Of a stretch of 55,655 nt of DNA, positions 8,876-18,934 are shown in pieces; the first letter of the stretch is position 1, and each line of letters opens with the position of its first letter. Source of the stretch: Pallidibacillus pasinlerensis (GTDB lineage: Bacteria; Bacillota; Bacilli; Bacillales; Caldibacillaceae); contig NZ_JAACYS010000013.1 of NCBI RefSeq assembly GCF_009996845.1, positions 1 to 55,655 of the forward strand, in the 5' to 3' direction. Made by a program: the position numbers and the translations under genes. The notes beneath the pieces are model-generated. The model saw only the letters and a list, made by a program, of their open reading frames with translations, made no database searches and was not told where the DNA came from.

Positions 8876-9964
8876 GTGGCAAATTTAGATCCAACATTAT
8901 CGATGTTAAAAGAATTAACGGATGCTAAAGGGATTCCAGGAAATGAACGTGAAGTTCGTGAAGTAATGAAAAAATACATAACGCCATATGCAGATGAAAT
9001 TACAACAGATGGTTTAGGCGGCTTAATTGCGAAAAAAGAAGGACAAGCAAACGGTCCGAAAATCATGTTAAGTGGGCACCTTGATGAAGTTGGTTTCATG
9101 GTAAAACAAATTGATGATAAAGGTTTCATTCGTTTTCAAACCGTCGGCGGTTGGTGGAGTCAAGTGATGCTTGCTCAACGTGTTACGGTTGTTACATCTA
9201 GAGGTGAATCAATTACGGGTGTTATTGGTTCAAAACCACCTCACGTGTTATCACCAGAAGCAAGAAAGAAACCATTTGATATTAAAGATATGTTTATTGA
9301 TATCGGTGCAACAAGTAAAGAGGAAGCTGAATCATGGGGCGTTCGTCCAGGTGACATGATCGTTCCTTATTTTGAATTTACAGTTATGAAAAATGAAAAA
9401 TTCTTATTAGCAAAAGCGTGGGATAACCGTATTGGTTGTGCGATTGTCGTAGATGTGCTTAAAAATTTACAAAAAGAAAATCATCCGAATATCGTGTACG
9501 GAGTAGCGACAGCTCAAGAAGAAGTAGGTCTTCGTGGTGCGAAAACAGCTGCTTATAAAATTGAACCGGATATTGGTATCGCATTAGATGTAGGTACAGC
9601 AGGTGATACACCGGGAATGACTGAAAAAGAGTCATTAAGTACATTAGGTGATGGTCCACAAATTATCGTATACGACCATTCACTCGTTTCCCATCGCGGC
9701 TTACGTGAATTTGTCGTTGATTTGGCAGAAGAGTTAAATATTCCGTATCAGTTTGAATCTATCCCTGGTGGCGGTACCGATGCAGGCGCAATTAGTCTAA
9801 CAAAAGCTGGTGTACCAGCCCTTGCAATTACAGTATCTACCCGTTATCTCCACTCCAATGCGAGTGTCATTCATCGTGATGATTATGAAAACACAGTGAA
9901 ATTAGTAACTGAAGTTGTAAAACGGTTAGATTGGGATACGGTTAATAAAATTAAATTTGATTAA
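8876..9964 (+). CDS. ysdC: M42-family glutamyl/leucyl aminopeptidase (YsdC-like)
   Basis: A 362-aa cytoplasmic metallopeptidase of the M42 family, which trims N-terminal residues from peptides using two metal ions. Visible signatures are the metal-binding [30 protein letters not shown] with the catalytic and metal-binding glutamates, ALDVG, and the final [10 protein letters not shown] with a metal-ligand histidine. Length is typical. The GTG at 8876 has ggaggg at the right distance. The gene sits where ysdC sits in B. subtilis; a terminator follows. Confidence 0.93.
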   Translation: MANLDPTLSMLKELTDAKGIPGNEREVREVMKKYITPYADEITTDGLGGLIAKKEGQANGPKIMLSGHLDEVGFMVKQIDDKGFIRFQTVGGWWSQVMLAQRVTVVTSRGESITGVIGSKPPHVLSPEARKKPFDIKDMFIDIGATSKEEAESWGVRPGDMIVPYFEFTVMKNEKFLLAKAWDNRIGCAIVVDVLKNLQKENHPNIVYGVATAQEEVGLRGAKTAAYKIEPDIGIALDVGTAGDTPGMTEKESLSTLGDGPQIIVYDHSLVSHRGLREFVVDLAEELNIPYQFESIPGGGTDAGAISLTKAGVPALAITVSTRYLHSNASVIHRDDYENTVKLVTEVVKRLDWDTVNKIKFD

Positions 9965-9994
9965 GCGACGGTGGTCCTATTAAAAGGCACTAAA

Positions 9995-10030
9995 AAGGGG
10001 TTGACGTTGATGTCAGCCCCTTAATAAAAA
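9995..10030 (+). terminator. Terminator after the M42 peptidase gene
   Basis: AAGGGGTTGAC (9995-10005) pairs with GTCAGCCCCTT (10012-10022). The 3' side is A/T-rich, and the hairpin may also serve the convergent glycosyltransferase gene. Confidence 0.75.
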
Positions 10031-10098
10031 CTATTTTTTAATTTATAAAAATAGAATAAGTCCGTTTGTATTGAAATAATATGTTAGAATAATAGAAT

Positions 10099-11241
10099 TT
10101 AAGCTAATAATGGATATTTATCTACATTTATCGCATCTTCATAATCCAATAACAGCCGATCAAAAATGGCTTCCCAAGTTTGTGTTAAAGCAAATTCACG
10201 TGCCTCCTTGCTCATACTTTGACGTAATCCTTCATCATGAAGTAATTTTTGTATTGCTGAAATAAAAGATTCAACATTTTTCGGTTCGCAAAGCATACCA
10301 TTTACATTATGTTTTACTAAATTTTTAACTCCACCTGATTTTGCCCCAATGACAGGTGTTCCTGAAGCTAATGATTCAATGACGACATTCCCGAACGTTT
10401 CAGTCGCTGAAGGAAAGACGAATAAATCGGATGCCGAATAAACGGCAGCTAAATCTTTTCCGCTTAAAAAACCGGTGAAAGTCATATTTGATGGTGCTTG
10501 TGCCATCATTTCTTCCTTAGAAGGACCGTCACCAACGACAAGCCACCGCACATCACCTTTTAAATCATAAGGTAGTTGATTGGCAATTTTTAACAACGTG
10601 TCGATATCTTTTTCCGGTGCTAAGCGACTTACAAAGGATAAAATATACTTTTCTTTAATATTATATTTCTCGCGAATTTTTTCTTGTGAGTAATTTGGGT
10701 TGTATAACTCACAATCAACGCCACCCGGCCAAATATGCAAGTTCGTAAATCCCTTTTTCCTTAACGATTCGATCGTATCATAGGATGGAACGAAAATTTT
10801 GCGAAATGGTTTATGAAACCAACGCATATATCGCCATAAAATTTTTGATAAAAATTGAATATCGTAGTATTGGAGATATTTATCAAAATTTGTATGATAC
10901 GAACCGACGAGTGGGATATTCATTTTTTTAGCATAATGCAACCCACAAAGACCGACATTGAATTCCGTTGCAATATGAATTATATCAGGCTGAAACTCTT
11001 GTAATGCTTGTTTCACACGCAACATGTTTGGTAAGGCTAATCGACATTCTGGATAGAAAAATAGGGGTAAACTTTTAAACCGATGAACTTGACTTGAAAA
11101 TCTCGTTTCTTTTGAACTTTTCGGTGCAAAGACAATATACTCATGCCCTTTTTCCTCTAAGTAGTCCGTAAAATGCTTCAACGTAATAGCAACCCCGTTT
11201 ACATCAGGGACATAAGTGTCCGTAAAGATTGCAATTCTCAT
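10099..11241 (-). CDS. GT4-family glycosyltransferase
   Basis: A 380-aa GT-B fold glycosyltransferase. The N-terminal acceptor domain starts MRIAIFTDTYVPDVNGVA with the G-containing loop. The C-terminal donor domain holds FVSRLAPEKDID, VGDGP and the EX7E motif in TETFGNVVIESLASGTPVI. The closest general type is the mannosyl- or glucosyltransferase that decorates diacylglycerol or envelope glycans, but donor and acceptor cannot be read from sequence. There is no signal peptide; it would work at the inner membrane face. The SD ggaggga precedes the ATG at 11241. It stands alone. Confidence 0.88.
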   Translation of the reverse strand: MRIAIFTDTYVPDVNGVAITLKHFTDYLEEKGHEYIVFAPKSSKETRFSSQVHRFKSLPLFFYPECRLALPNMLRVKQALQEFQPDIIHIATEFNVGLCGLHYAKKMNIPLVGSYHTNFDKYLQYYDIQFLSKILWRYMRWFHKPFRKIFVPSYDTIESLRKKGFTNLHIWPGGVDCELYNPNYSQEKIREKYNIKEKYILSFVSRLAPEKDIDTLLKIANQLPYDLKGDVRWLVVGDGPSKEEMMAQAPSNMTFTGFLSGKDLAAVYSASDLFVFPSATETFGNVVIESLASGTPVIGAKSGGVKNLVKHNVNGMLCEPKNVESFISAIQKLLHDEGLRQSMSKEAREFALTQTWEAIFDRLLLDYEDAINVDKYPLLA

Positions 11242-11592
11242 TCAATCCCTCCAAGCTATTACCATATAAACAAGTATAACTCTTTTTTGATTAAATAGTA
11301 TTAATCTTTTGTAAATATTTAAAAAATGCTTTATTAGCTACTAGTATATTCAGCAAATTAAAAGTTACAACTCAATATGGCTTATTTTACTAAAACAATT
11401 GCCCTATTTCTCCAACATAAAAACCCTTAAAATTTTTAGAGTTTCTTGTTCATTTTTTATACGTTCTTGAAAACATTAGGTTTCATTTGCTTGACAATTG
11501 TATCACGTTTTAGTTGAAATTAACAGTTCCTGAAATAAAAATAATAACGCTATAGAATAATTCATGGCCACGATCAGAAATTTGAATCTCAA
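11242..11592. other. Intergenic, no gene seen
   Basis: AT-rich 350-nt gap between two minus-strand genes. I see no coding frame with a ribosome binding site and no convincing hairpin. Confidence 0.6.
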
Positions 11593-12444
11593 CTAAATGT
11601 ACTTCCCATAATTGGGAATGGCTTTTTCATCGAAATGTAAAACGAGTTCTTGAAGTCCAGTTGATAGCTCCTCACCACTCATTGGTACTCCGTGTCCTGT
11701 AAGGGCAACTTTAGGACTTAGGTCAGCTAACTTTTCAGCAGATTGTTTTGCGAGTTTCCAGTCTGTTGTAAAATATCGGGGCGGTCCGTTAATTTCTTGT
11801 TTTTGTATAATTACTTTGTAAAGTGAGTCTTGACGTACCGTTACGAAGGCATCTCCGGCAATTAGTGTTTGATCACTTTCACGGAAAAAGGAGATATGTC
11901 CTTCAGAATGCCCTGGTGTATGAACCCACTTCCAATCCGGAAGATGAGGTACTTCACAGTTTGCTGGGATTTCTTTTAAATATGGGCTGATATTGATTCC
12001 TTTATTTGGAAATATGGGCGAGAGTTTAGCTACTAGCCCACCTTCAACCGACCCATCAGGTTCAGGATAATTTTTTTGCCCGGTTAAGTAAGGCATTTCT
12101 AACGGATGTGCATATACGGGTACGTTCCATAGAGTGACGAGTTGTTCAATCGCACCAACATGATCAAAATGTCCGTGGGTTAAGAGAATTGCTTCAGGCT
12201 TTGCATTTTCCCCGAATTTTTCATGGAGCATGGAAAGAATTGTTTCTTCTGAACCAGGCATGCCACAATCAACAAGAACAAATCCGCCACTTATTGTTTC
12301 AATGATGGCGATATTGACGATTTGAATTGTGAAAGAATGTACTCCAGGCGCAACCGTTTGAAACAAGCCACTTGATAAAGATGTAAAAGGGAGTAACTTA
12401 CCTTGCATCGTGTCGCTTATTTCATAATCTTCTTTATGTTCCAT
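11593..12444 (-). CDS. Metallo-beta-lactamase-fold hydrolase
   Basis: A 283-aa MBL-fold protein with the metal-binding THGHFDHVGA (HxHxDH), then HTPGHSEGH and AGDAFVT. This is the glyoxalase II/Zn-hydrolase branch that acts on thioesters, lactones or similar substrates; the actual substrate cannot be told. The late TGHG motif supplies the last histidine ligand. No signal peptide. The ATG at 12444 follows aaaggagga. It is not obviously in an operon; sspI lies upstream on the same strand with a 167-nt gap. Confidence 0.88.
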   Translation of the reverse strand: MEHKEDYEISDTMQGKLLPFTSLSSGLFQTVAPGVHSFTIQIVNIAIIETISGGFVLVDCGMPGSEETILSMLHEKFGENAKPEAILLTHGHFDHVGAIEQLVTLWNVPVYAHPLEMPYLTGQKNYPEPDGSVEGGLVAKLSPIFPNKGINISPYLKEIPANCEVPHLPDWKWVHTPGHSEGHISFFRESDQTLIAGDAFVTVRQDSLYKVIIQKQEINGPPRYFTTDWKLAKQSAEKLADLSPKVALTGHGVPMSGEELSTGLQELVLHFDEKAIPNYGKYI

Positions 12445-12611
12445 TGATTTTCCTCCTTTTTGAAAAATTGAAAGCTGAATTTAGGACGATTTCGAAAAAG
12501 GTTGTTTGAAGTTGTAAAGAACGCTGAAATTAGAGGTGTATCACCGAAAAACTTTATACACAACAAATAAAAGGGGAACGCACAATGATAAAATGTTCCC
12601 CACAACAACCG

Positions 12612-12821
12612 TTATCTTTTTAATCCCTCTTCTAACGTTTCTAACATCATCTGTCTTTTCTGTTGATCGGCGTTTAGCCAAATGACTTCAAATAACACGC
12701 CGAGACCCGGTAGCATTTTTTCTTCACCAACTTGAATCGCATCAACAATTGTATCTTCTAACTGTTCTTGTGTATTACCAGAAACATTTTGTATAATAGC
12801 ATGACGTAAATTAAAATTCAT
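12612..12821 (-). CDS. sspI: Small acid-soluble spore protein I
   Basis: A 69-aa protein starting [13 protein letters not shown] and ending [10 protein letters not shown], matching SspI, a minor SASP made in the forespore. Its length and place next to the SpoU-type methyltransferase and pheST are the same as in B. subtilis. In that organism sspI is under the forespore sigma factor SigG; I did not assign a promoter here. The SD caggagg precedes the ATG. It is good evidence that the organism sporulates. Confidence 0.93.
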   Translation of the reverse strand: MNFNLRHAIIQNVSGNTQEQLEDTIVDAIQVGEEKMLPGLGVLFEVIWLNADQQKRQMMLETLEEGLKR

Positions 12822-12963
12822 TAACGAAACCTCCTGTAATATTGGTCATTGTTATTGTTTTCTTCTTTTTCATGTAATATGTATATAGAATTCGGTATAA
12901 TGAAGAAAGTCTACAGGCTATAGTGATAATGATTATAAGGAAATGTTGAAAAGGGGATCCGAA

Positions 12964-13722
12964 GTGAATTTAATTCAATCAGCAAAAAATGAAAAAGTAA
13001 AACATTGGAAAAAATTGTTAACGAGAAAAGAGCGGGACAAAACCGGTTTATTCCTTGTTGAAGGGGAACATCTTGTTTTCGAAGCAAAGGCGGCAGGAGT
13101 AATCGAAGAAATTATTGTTACGGAACAATATTACCCAAAATTGCCAAAAGCAAAGTTCGGTAATGATGAAGTATATGTCATCGCTAATAATATTGAAAGA
13201 TTAATTTCTGATACAGAAACACCACAAGGTATTTTTGCTATATGTAAACAAGGAGCGGCAACAGATATAAAAGGAACACGTTTCCTGCTTATTGATGCAG
13301 TTCAAGATCCAGGAAATGTCGGAACGATGATCCGTACTGCTGATGCAGCTGGTTTCGATGCGGTTGTGTTAGGTGTAGGGAGTGTGGATCCATACAATCC
13401 AAAGGTGCTTCGTTCTGCACAAGGAAGTCATTTTCATTTGCCAATTGTTCGGGGCAACCTGAATGAATGGATTGAGCAACTAAAGGAAAAGGACATCCCA
13501 GTTTACGGTACAGCTTTACAAAACGCCGTGCCAATGTATGAAGTGGAAATTGGTCCTTCTTTTGCCTTGATTGTTGGTAATGAAGGACAAGGTGTAGATG
13601 AACAATTATTAGAAAAAACAAATCAAAACTTATATATCCCGATCTTTGGTAAAAGTGAATCACTAAATGTCGCTGTCGCAGCAGGTATATTAATGTACTA
13701 TTTAAGGGGAAATGATTATTAA
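12964..13722 (+). CDS. ysgA: SpoU/TrmH-family 2'-O-ribose RNA methyltransferase (YsgA-like)
   Basis: The 252-aa protein has an N-terminal substrate-binding domain (LVEGEHLVFEA) and a C-terminal SPOUT knot domain. The three SAM motifs are visible: DPGNVGTMIRTADAAGFDAV, IVGNEGQG and SESLNVAVAAGI. It would methylate a ribose 2'-OH in rRNA or tRNA; the target site is unknown. I start at GTG 12964 (reading NLIQSAKN) because aagggga is 6-8 nt upstream and homologues begin here, rather than at 12943. It is divergent from sspI and upstream of pheST. Confidence 0.9.
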   Translation: MNLIQSAKNEKVKHWKKLLTRKERDKTGLFLVEGEHLVFEAKAAGVIEEIIVTEQYYPKLPKAKFGNDEVYVIANNIERLISDTETPQGIFAICKQGAATDIKGTRFLLIDAVQDPGNVGTMIRTADAAGFDAVVLGVGSVDPYNPKVLRSAQGSHFHLPIVRGNLNEWIEQLKEKDIPVYGTALQNAVPMYEVEIGPSFALIVGNEGQGVDEQLLEKTNQNLYIPIFGKSESLNVAVAAGILMYYLRGNDY

Positions 13723-13796
13723 GCTGTAAAAAAATAGCATCTAACACGTTTTTTATACAAATTGTGACAAAACCTGTTGAATTTTACATACAAATG

Positions 13797-13825
13797 TTGC
13801 GAATTATACAGTCAATCTATATAAT
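13797..13825 (+). promoter_or_regulatory. Sigma-A promoter of pheST
   Basis: TTGCGA (13797-13802), 17-bp spacer, TATAAT (13820-13825), upstream of the Phe T-box. Confidence 0.7.
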
Positions 13826-13877
13826 ATTAAGTAAATCTTATGTATGGATAATATTTCTATAATTAAATAAATTGATC

Positions 13878-14130
13878 AGTAATGATTAGGGCAAGTAGTT
13901 TAGGGCCTTCTATTTCAGGGAGAAAATGCCGTGACTGGAAGCATTTTTAATAGAAGCTAAACGAAATTTCACCCTATGAACTCTCAATCGGGACCACAAG
14001 TTTTTTGTGTAAAGATTGAGCGGGAAGACCGTTAATCAAATGAAGTGGATTCAATTCTTTTTGAATTGAATCAATAAGGGTGGTACCGCGATGTAAACCT
14101 CGTCCCTTTTTTGGGATGGGGTTTTTTGTA
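13878..14130 (+). promoter_or_regulatory. Phe T-box leader of pheST
   Basis: The T-box bulge AAGGGTGGTACCGCG is at 14076-14090. It is followed by a terminator, aacctcgtccc with gggatggggtt, and a T run (14097-14130). TTC at 13968-13970, within the 3' side of Stem I, is the likely specifier for tRNA-Phe. Between ysgA and pheS (463 nt) the leader and promoter account for most of the sequence. Confidence 0.93.
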
Positions 14131-14185
14131 TGCAAAAATTTTTGCGCTCGACTAATGAATACAAGAGTTAAAAGGAGGATCTACA

Positions 14186-15226
14186 GTGAAAGAACGTTTA
14201 GAAGAACTAAAACTTGAGGCGTTAGCTAAAATTGAAAGTAGTCAAGATTTAAAACAACTGAATGAAGTACGTGTTGCTTACTTAGGTAAAAAAGGACCAA
14301 TTACAGAAGTGTTACGTGGAATGGGTAAGCTTGCTCCTGAAGAGCGTCCGGTCATCGGAGCTTTGGCAAATGATGTACGTGCAGCAATCCAAGAACAAAT
14401 TGAAGCAAAACAAAAAGTGTTAGAAGAGCAAGTGATTGCTGAAAAATTACAAAAAGAATCCATTGATATTACATTACCAGGTCGTCCCGTTGTTCAAGGA
14501 AACCATCATCCGTTAACAAAAGTAATTGAAGAAGCGGAAAACTTATTTATCGGACTTGGATACACAATTGCGGAAGGTCCTGAAGTTGAAACAGATTATT
14601 ACAACTTTGAAGCATTAAACTTACCGAAGGATCACCCAGCCCGGGATATGCAGGATAGTTTTTATATTTCTGAAGAATTACTTTTACGTACACATACATC
14701 CCCAATGCAAGCAAGAACGATGGAAAAACATGAAGGTAAAGGCCCTGTTAAAATCATCGTTCCTGGAAAAGTGTATCGCCGTGATGACGATGATGCGACA
14801 CACTCCCATCAATTTATGCAAATTGAAGGTTTAGTTGTTGATGAAGGTATTCGCATGAGTGATTTAAAAGGTACGTTAGCTTTATTTGCTAAAAAAATGT
14901 TCGGTGAAGACCGCGATATTCGTTATCGTCCAAGTTTCTTCCCGTTCACTGAACCATCTGTGGAAATTGATATTTCTTGTAAAATCTGTAATGGCGACGG
15001 TTGTAACGTATGTAAAGGAACCGGTTGGATTGAAATTTTAGGTGGAGGTATGGTTCACCCGAACGTACTTCGTATGAGTGGTTTTGATCCTGAAAAATAT
15101 ACAGGTTTCGCTTTCGGTATCGGTGTAGAACGGATTGCGATGTTACGTTACGGAATTGATGATATTCGTCATTTCTATACAAATGACGTTCGTTTCTTAA
15201 AACAATTTGCACCATATGAATCATAA
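14186..15226 (+). CDS. pheS: Phenylalanyl-tRNA synthetase alpha subunit
   Basis: This 346-aa catalytic subunit of the (alpha-beta)2 enzyme charges tRNA-Phe. It has an N-terminal coiled-coil (1-85) that contacts tRNA and a class II catalytic core: [21 protein letters not shown], the [10 protein letters not shown] motif, four cysteines in [14 protein letters not shown], and [14 protein letters not shown] as motif 3. The GTG start at 14186 has aaaggagga ahead of it. It is co-transcribed with pheT, 67 nt downstream, under the Phe T-box. Confidence 0.98.
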   Translation: MKERLEELKLEALAKIESSQDLKQLNEVRVAYLGKKGPITEVLRGMGKLAPEERPVIGALANDVRAAIQEQIEAKQKVLEEQVIAEKLQKESIDITLPGRPVVQGNHHPLTKVIEEAENLFIGLGYTIAEGPEVETDYYNFEALNLPKDHPARDMQDSFYISEELLLRTHTSPMQARTMEKHEGKGPVKIIVPGKVYRRDDDDATHSHQFMQIEGLVVDEGIRMSDLKGTLALFAKKMFGEDRDIRYRPSFFPFTEPSVEIDISCKICNGDGCNVCKGTGWIEILGGGMVHPNVLRMSGFDPEKYTGFAFGIGVERIAMLRYGIDDIRHFYTNDVRFLKQFAPYES

Positions 15227-15293
15227 AGATTAGTTCGCAATTTGTAATACTCGGTTAAAAAGTATTTTTTAAAAAAGAACAGGAGGTAACTCA

Positions 15294-17702
15294 ATGTTAG
15301 TTTCATATAAATGGCTTCAAGACTATGTTGATGTGTCAGATATTAGTCCAGAAGAGTTAGCTGAAAAGATTACTCGTTCCGGTATTGAAGTGGAAGAAGT
15401 TGAAAAAAAAGGAGAAAAATTAAAGAAAATTGTTGTTGGTCATGTGTTATCCTGTGAAGAACATCCAAATTCAGACCATTTAAAAATTTGCCAAGTTGAT
15501 GTCGGCGAGGAAGAACCAATCCAAATTATTTGTGGTGCACCGAACGTAGCAGCAGGACAAAAAGTTATAGTTGCATTAGTAGGTGCACGTATTGGTGGCA
15601 ACATTAAAATTAAAAGAGGGAAAATCCGTGGTGAAGTTTCTAACGGTATGATTTGTTCTTTACAAGAACTTGGGTTCGATGGAAAAGTAGTTCCGAAAGA
15701 ATATGCCGATGGAATCTTCGTCCTTCCAGAAGATACTCAAGTTGGAACAGATGTTTTTTCATTACTTAATTTAGATGATGCGGTTTTAGAATTAAGTATT
15801 ACTGCAAACCGTGCCGATTGTATGAGTATGATTGGTGTTGCTTATGAAACAGCAGCTATTTTCGGTAAAGAAGTGAAACTACCTGCAGCTAATGTACCGG
15901 TGTCAGAAGAAAAGGTAAGTGACTATATTTCTGTTCGCTCTGAGTCTGATGATTGTCCAATCTATACAGCGAAAGTCATTAAAAATGTGAAAATTGGTCC
16001 ATCACCACTTTGGTTACAAAATAAATTAATGGCAGCCGGAATTCGTCCACATAATAATGTCGTGGATATTACAAACTACGTCTTATTAGAGTACGGTCAA
16101 CCATTACACGCTTTTGACTATGACCGTTTTGGCTCGAAGGAAGTACTTGTACGGAAAGCATATGAAGGAGAAAAAATGGTTACGTTAGATGGTACAGAAC
16201 GTACATTACGCCAAGAAGATTTAGTCATTACAAATGGAAAAGAACCTGTCGCCTTAGCTGGAGTCATGGGTGGATTAGATTCTGAAGTTAGAGATGATAC
16301 GACAACCGTTTTACTTGAGTCTGCTTACTTTAACGGTACATCCATCCGTAGAACATCCCGTTACCATGGCTTACGTAGTGAGGCAAGTAGCCGCTATGAA
16401 AGAGGAATTGACCCAACTCGCGTACGTTTAGCGGCTGAGCGTGCTGCTGCATTAATTGCGGAACTTGCTGGTGGCGAAGTTCTAGAAGGAACAGTTGCTC
16501 ATGATGAACTTGTTGTTGAGCCAGTAACTGTAAAAGTTGAATTAAACAAAATTAATAACTTCTTAGGTACAAGCTTAAGTTTACAAGAAGTTGAAGATAT
16601 TGTTAAAAAATTACAATTCACATATACGTTAGATAATGAAACGTTTGTTATTGAGATTCCAAGTCGACGCTGGGATATTACAATTCAGGAAGATATGTAT
16701 GAAGAAATCGCCCGTCTTTACGGATACGACAACATCCCAACAACGTTACCTGAAGGTCAACAAACATTAGGTCATCTAACACCATATCAACAAAAACGTC
16801 GCGTTGTTCGTGAAGTGTTAGAAGGTGCAGGTTTACTACAAGCAACTACTTACTCATTAACAAGTAAAGAGAAGTTTGGGCAGTTCGCATTACAACCCGC
16901 AGAGCCTGTGGAACTTGCAATGCCAATGAGTGAAGAGCATGCAATTTTACGTGATACAGTAATTCCACATCTATTAGATTCAATTGCTTATAACCGTGCT
17001 CGTAAAAATGCCGATGTTGGTTTATTTGAAATCGGTAAAGTGTATTACGGTAAAGGTGCTAATGTTCAACCTGAGGAAGTAGAACATTTAGCAGGTGCAT
17101 TAACGGGTCTGTACGTGAACCATCCATGGCAAGGTGAAAAAGTGACCGTTGACTTTTATACAGTTAAAGGAATTTTAGAAACATTATTTGCCCGCTTACA
17201 ATTAGCTCAAGGCATTCGTTATGAAAAAGCAGAGATTGACGGTATGCATCCTGGGCAAACAGCTAAAGTTTTATTAAATGATGAAGTAGTCGGTTTCCTA
17301 GGAAAAGTTCACCCAACTCGTGAAAAAGAATACGATGTGAAAAATGTGTTCGTATTTGAACTTGATTTAGGTAAACTGCTGAATATTGAATCAAAATCAT
17401 TAACTTATACGAAGATTCCTAAATTCCCTGGAATTACACGAGATGTGGCGATCGTAGTTGATCAAGGCAAATCAGCAGGAGAGTTAAAAGATATTATCGT
17501 ATCTGCTGGTGGACAACTGCTTAAAGATGTGAATGTGTTTGACGTTTATATCGGTGAAAAGGTTGAGGAAAATAAAAAATCAGTTGCCTTCACACTTCGT
17601 TATTCTGACACAGAAAGAACATTAACTGATGATGAAGTAAACCAAGTACATGAAAAGGTTGTTGAAGCATTACAAAATGCGGGAGCAGAATTAAGAATGT
17701 AA
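15294..17702 (+). CDS. pheT: Phenylalanyl-tRNA synthetase beta subunit
   Basis: The 802-aa beta subunit carries, in order, an EMAP-type tRNA-binding domain (about 40-150), the B3/B4 editing domain that removes Tyr from tRNA-Phe, the B5 domain, a catalytic-like core with AILRDTVIPHLLDS, and a C-terminal FDX-ACB anticodon-binding domain (about 705-800). Length is standard. The SD aggagg precedes the ATG. A strong terminator follows. In B. subtilis rnhC comes next; here zapA follows after only 209 nt. Confidence 0.98.
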   Translation: MLVSYKWLQDYVDVSDISPEELAEKITRSGIEVEEVEKKGEKLKKIVVGHVLSCEEHPNSDHLKICQVDVGEEEPIQIICGAPNVAAGQKVIVALVGARIGGNIKIKRGKIRGEVSNGMICSLQELGFDGKVVPKEYADGIFVLPEDTQVGTDVFSLLNLDDAVLELSITANRADCMSMIGVAYETAAIFGKEVKLPAANVPVSEEKVSDYISVRSESDDCPIYTAKVIKNVKIGPSPLWLQNKLMAAGIRPHNNVVDITNYVLLEYGQPLHAFDYDRFGSKEVLVRKAYEGEKMVTLDGTERTLRQEDLVITNGKEPVALAGVMGGLDSEVRDDTTTVLLESAYFNGTSIRRTSRYHGLRSEASSRYERGIDPTRVRLAAERAAALIAELAGGEVLEGTVAHDELVVEPVTVKVELNKINNFLGTSLSLQEVEDIVKKLQFTYTLDNETFVIEIPSRRWDITIQEDMYEEIARLYGYDNIPTTLPEGQQTLGHLTPYQQKRRVVREVLEGAGLLQATTYSLTSKEKFGQFALQPAEPVELAMPMSEEHAILRDTVIPHLLDSIAYNRARKNADVGLFEIGKVYYGKGANVQPEEVEHLAGALTGLYVNHPWQGEKVTVDFYTVKGILETLFARLQLAQGIRYEKAEIDGMHPGQTAKVLLNDEVVGFLGKVHPTREKEYDVKNVFVFELDLGKLLNIESKSLTYTKIPKFPGITRDVAIVVDQGKSAGELKDIIVSAGGQLLKDVNVFDVYIGEKVEENKKSVAFTLRYSDTERTLTDDEVNQVHEKVVEALQNAGAELRM

Positions 17703-17708
17703 TAAAAA

Positions 17709-17738
17709 AGCAGCTGTGTGAGCAGCTGCTTTTTTTAA
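17709..17738 (+). terminator. pheST terminator
   Basis: AGCAGCTG (17709-17716) pairs with CAGCTGCT (17723-17730), then TTTTTTT. Confidence 0.92.
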
Positions 17739-17911
17739 TCGGTAAGCATCCCATTTTAGAAAAGAGTTCAAAAAATTTTATGAATATCTCAAAAGAATAA
17801 CAAATGCGACATTGTTTTTAAAAATAAATACGATTTCCACTTTTTTCTTCCCATTTTATTTTTGTTCATGATATGATAATATAAGGATTCTGGCGAATGG
17901 AGGAAATAATA

Positions 17912-18178
17912 TTGTCAGAGGAACGGAAAAATCGGATCACTGTCGAGATTTTTGGTCAGCAATATACAATAGTTGGCAGAGAACCAGCAAATCATATCAG
18001 ACATGTCGCTTCAACCGTTGATGAAAAGATGAAAGAAATTAGAAGTAAAAATACGTTTTTAGATACGAATCATTTAGCAGTACTAACCGCAGTGAATGCG
18101 GTTAATGAATATATAAAATTAAAAGAAAAATATGAAGCACTACAGGAAAAATTAAATGAAGACGAAAAAGAACTGTAG
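17912..18178 (+). CDS. zapA: Cell division protein ZapA
   Basis: An 88-aa ZapA, which binds and bundles FtsZ filaments at the division ring. The N-terminal globular half (VEIFGQQYTIVG, HIRHVASTVD) and the C-terminal coiled-coil (LKEKYEALQEKLNEDEKE) are both visible. The TTG at 17912 is chosen because GGAGGA (17899-17904) lies 7 nt upstream; the ATG at 17897 has no SD and overlaps it. It heads the zapA-cvpA-polX-mutS2 cluster, as in B. subtilis (yshA). Confidence 0.9.
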   Translation: MSEERKNRITVEIFGQQYTIVGREPANHIRHVASTVDEKMKEIRSKNTFLDTNHLAVLTAVNAVNEYIKLKEKYEALQEKLNEDEKEL

Positions 18179-18232
18179 TTTTCATCATGTTAAACGCTAT
18201 TTGCAAAGAAACTACAAAAAGGATTGACCGAT

Positions 18233-18763
18233 ATGTTAAGTACTATCTTACTTTTTTTATTAATAATAGGCTGTCTAGTTGGACTTAGACGAGGATTTAT
18301 TCTTCAAGCCATTCACCTAGTTGGATGGATTGTTGCATTTATAGTAGCATTTATTTATTACGATGATTTAGCTAGCCGACTCACGTTATGGGTTCCTTAC
18401 CCGGCAATTGGTGAAAATACAGAACTACAAGTTTTATTAGATGCCCTTAATGCAGAAACGGCTTTTTATAATGGAATTGCTTTCTTTATTATTTTTATGG
18501 CTGTAAAAATTGTTTTACAAATTATCGGCTCCATGCTTACATTTGTAACGAATATACCTGTTTTAAAACAACTGAATTTATGGTTAGGTGGTATATTAGG
18601 ATTTCTTGAAACATACTTAATTATTTTCATTATTTTATATATGGCAGCTCTAATTCCAATGGAAGTCGTACAAAACTATATTGAAGGATCTTGGGTTGCC
18701 AAAGGAATTATTAATAATACACCTGTATTTTCTGGGCAAATTTATGATTTGTTTTTTAATTAG
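18233..18763 (+). CDS. yshB: CvpA-family membrane protein (YshB-like)
   Basis: The 176-aa protein has four predicted membrane helices and the CvpA opening, with the GLRRGFILQ motif near residue 20. The family takes its name from a protein needed for colicin V production in E. coli; its role in Bacilli is unknown. The ATG at 18233 is preferred over the in-frame TTG at 18224 from spacing to aaaaagg. It follows zapA by 54 nt and ends at a terminator. Confidence 0.85.
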   Translation: MLSTILLFLLIIGCLVGLRRGFILQAIHLVGWIVAFIVAFIYYDDLASRLTLWVPYPAIGENTELQVLLDALNAETAFYNGIAFFIIFMAVKIVLQIIGSMLTFVTNIPVLKQLNLWLGGILGFLETYLIIFIILYMAALIPMEVVQNYIEGSWVAKGIINNTPVFSGQIYDLFFN

Positions 18764-18772
18764 TAAAAATTT

Positions 18773-18812
18773 GAGAATGAGGCTGGCCGCAACGATGGAT
18801 CAGTCTCATTTT
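18773..18812 (+). terminator. cvpA terminator
   Basis: gaATGAGgCTG pairs with CAGtCTCATt across an 18-nt loop, followed by TTTTTT. Confidence 0.75.
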
Positions 18813-18934
18813 TTGCTTTCAAAAAAAAGGAGAATTTGAATAACAGCAGTACATTTTTTAGCGATGTGAAAAAATGTTAAAGTATAGTATGAGATATAGT
18901 TTCAAAGTTGAATATATTTTGGCAGGTGAAAATA

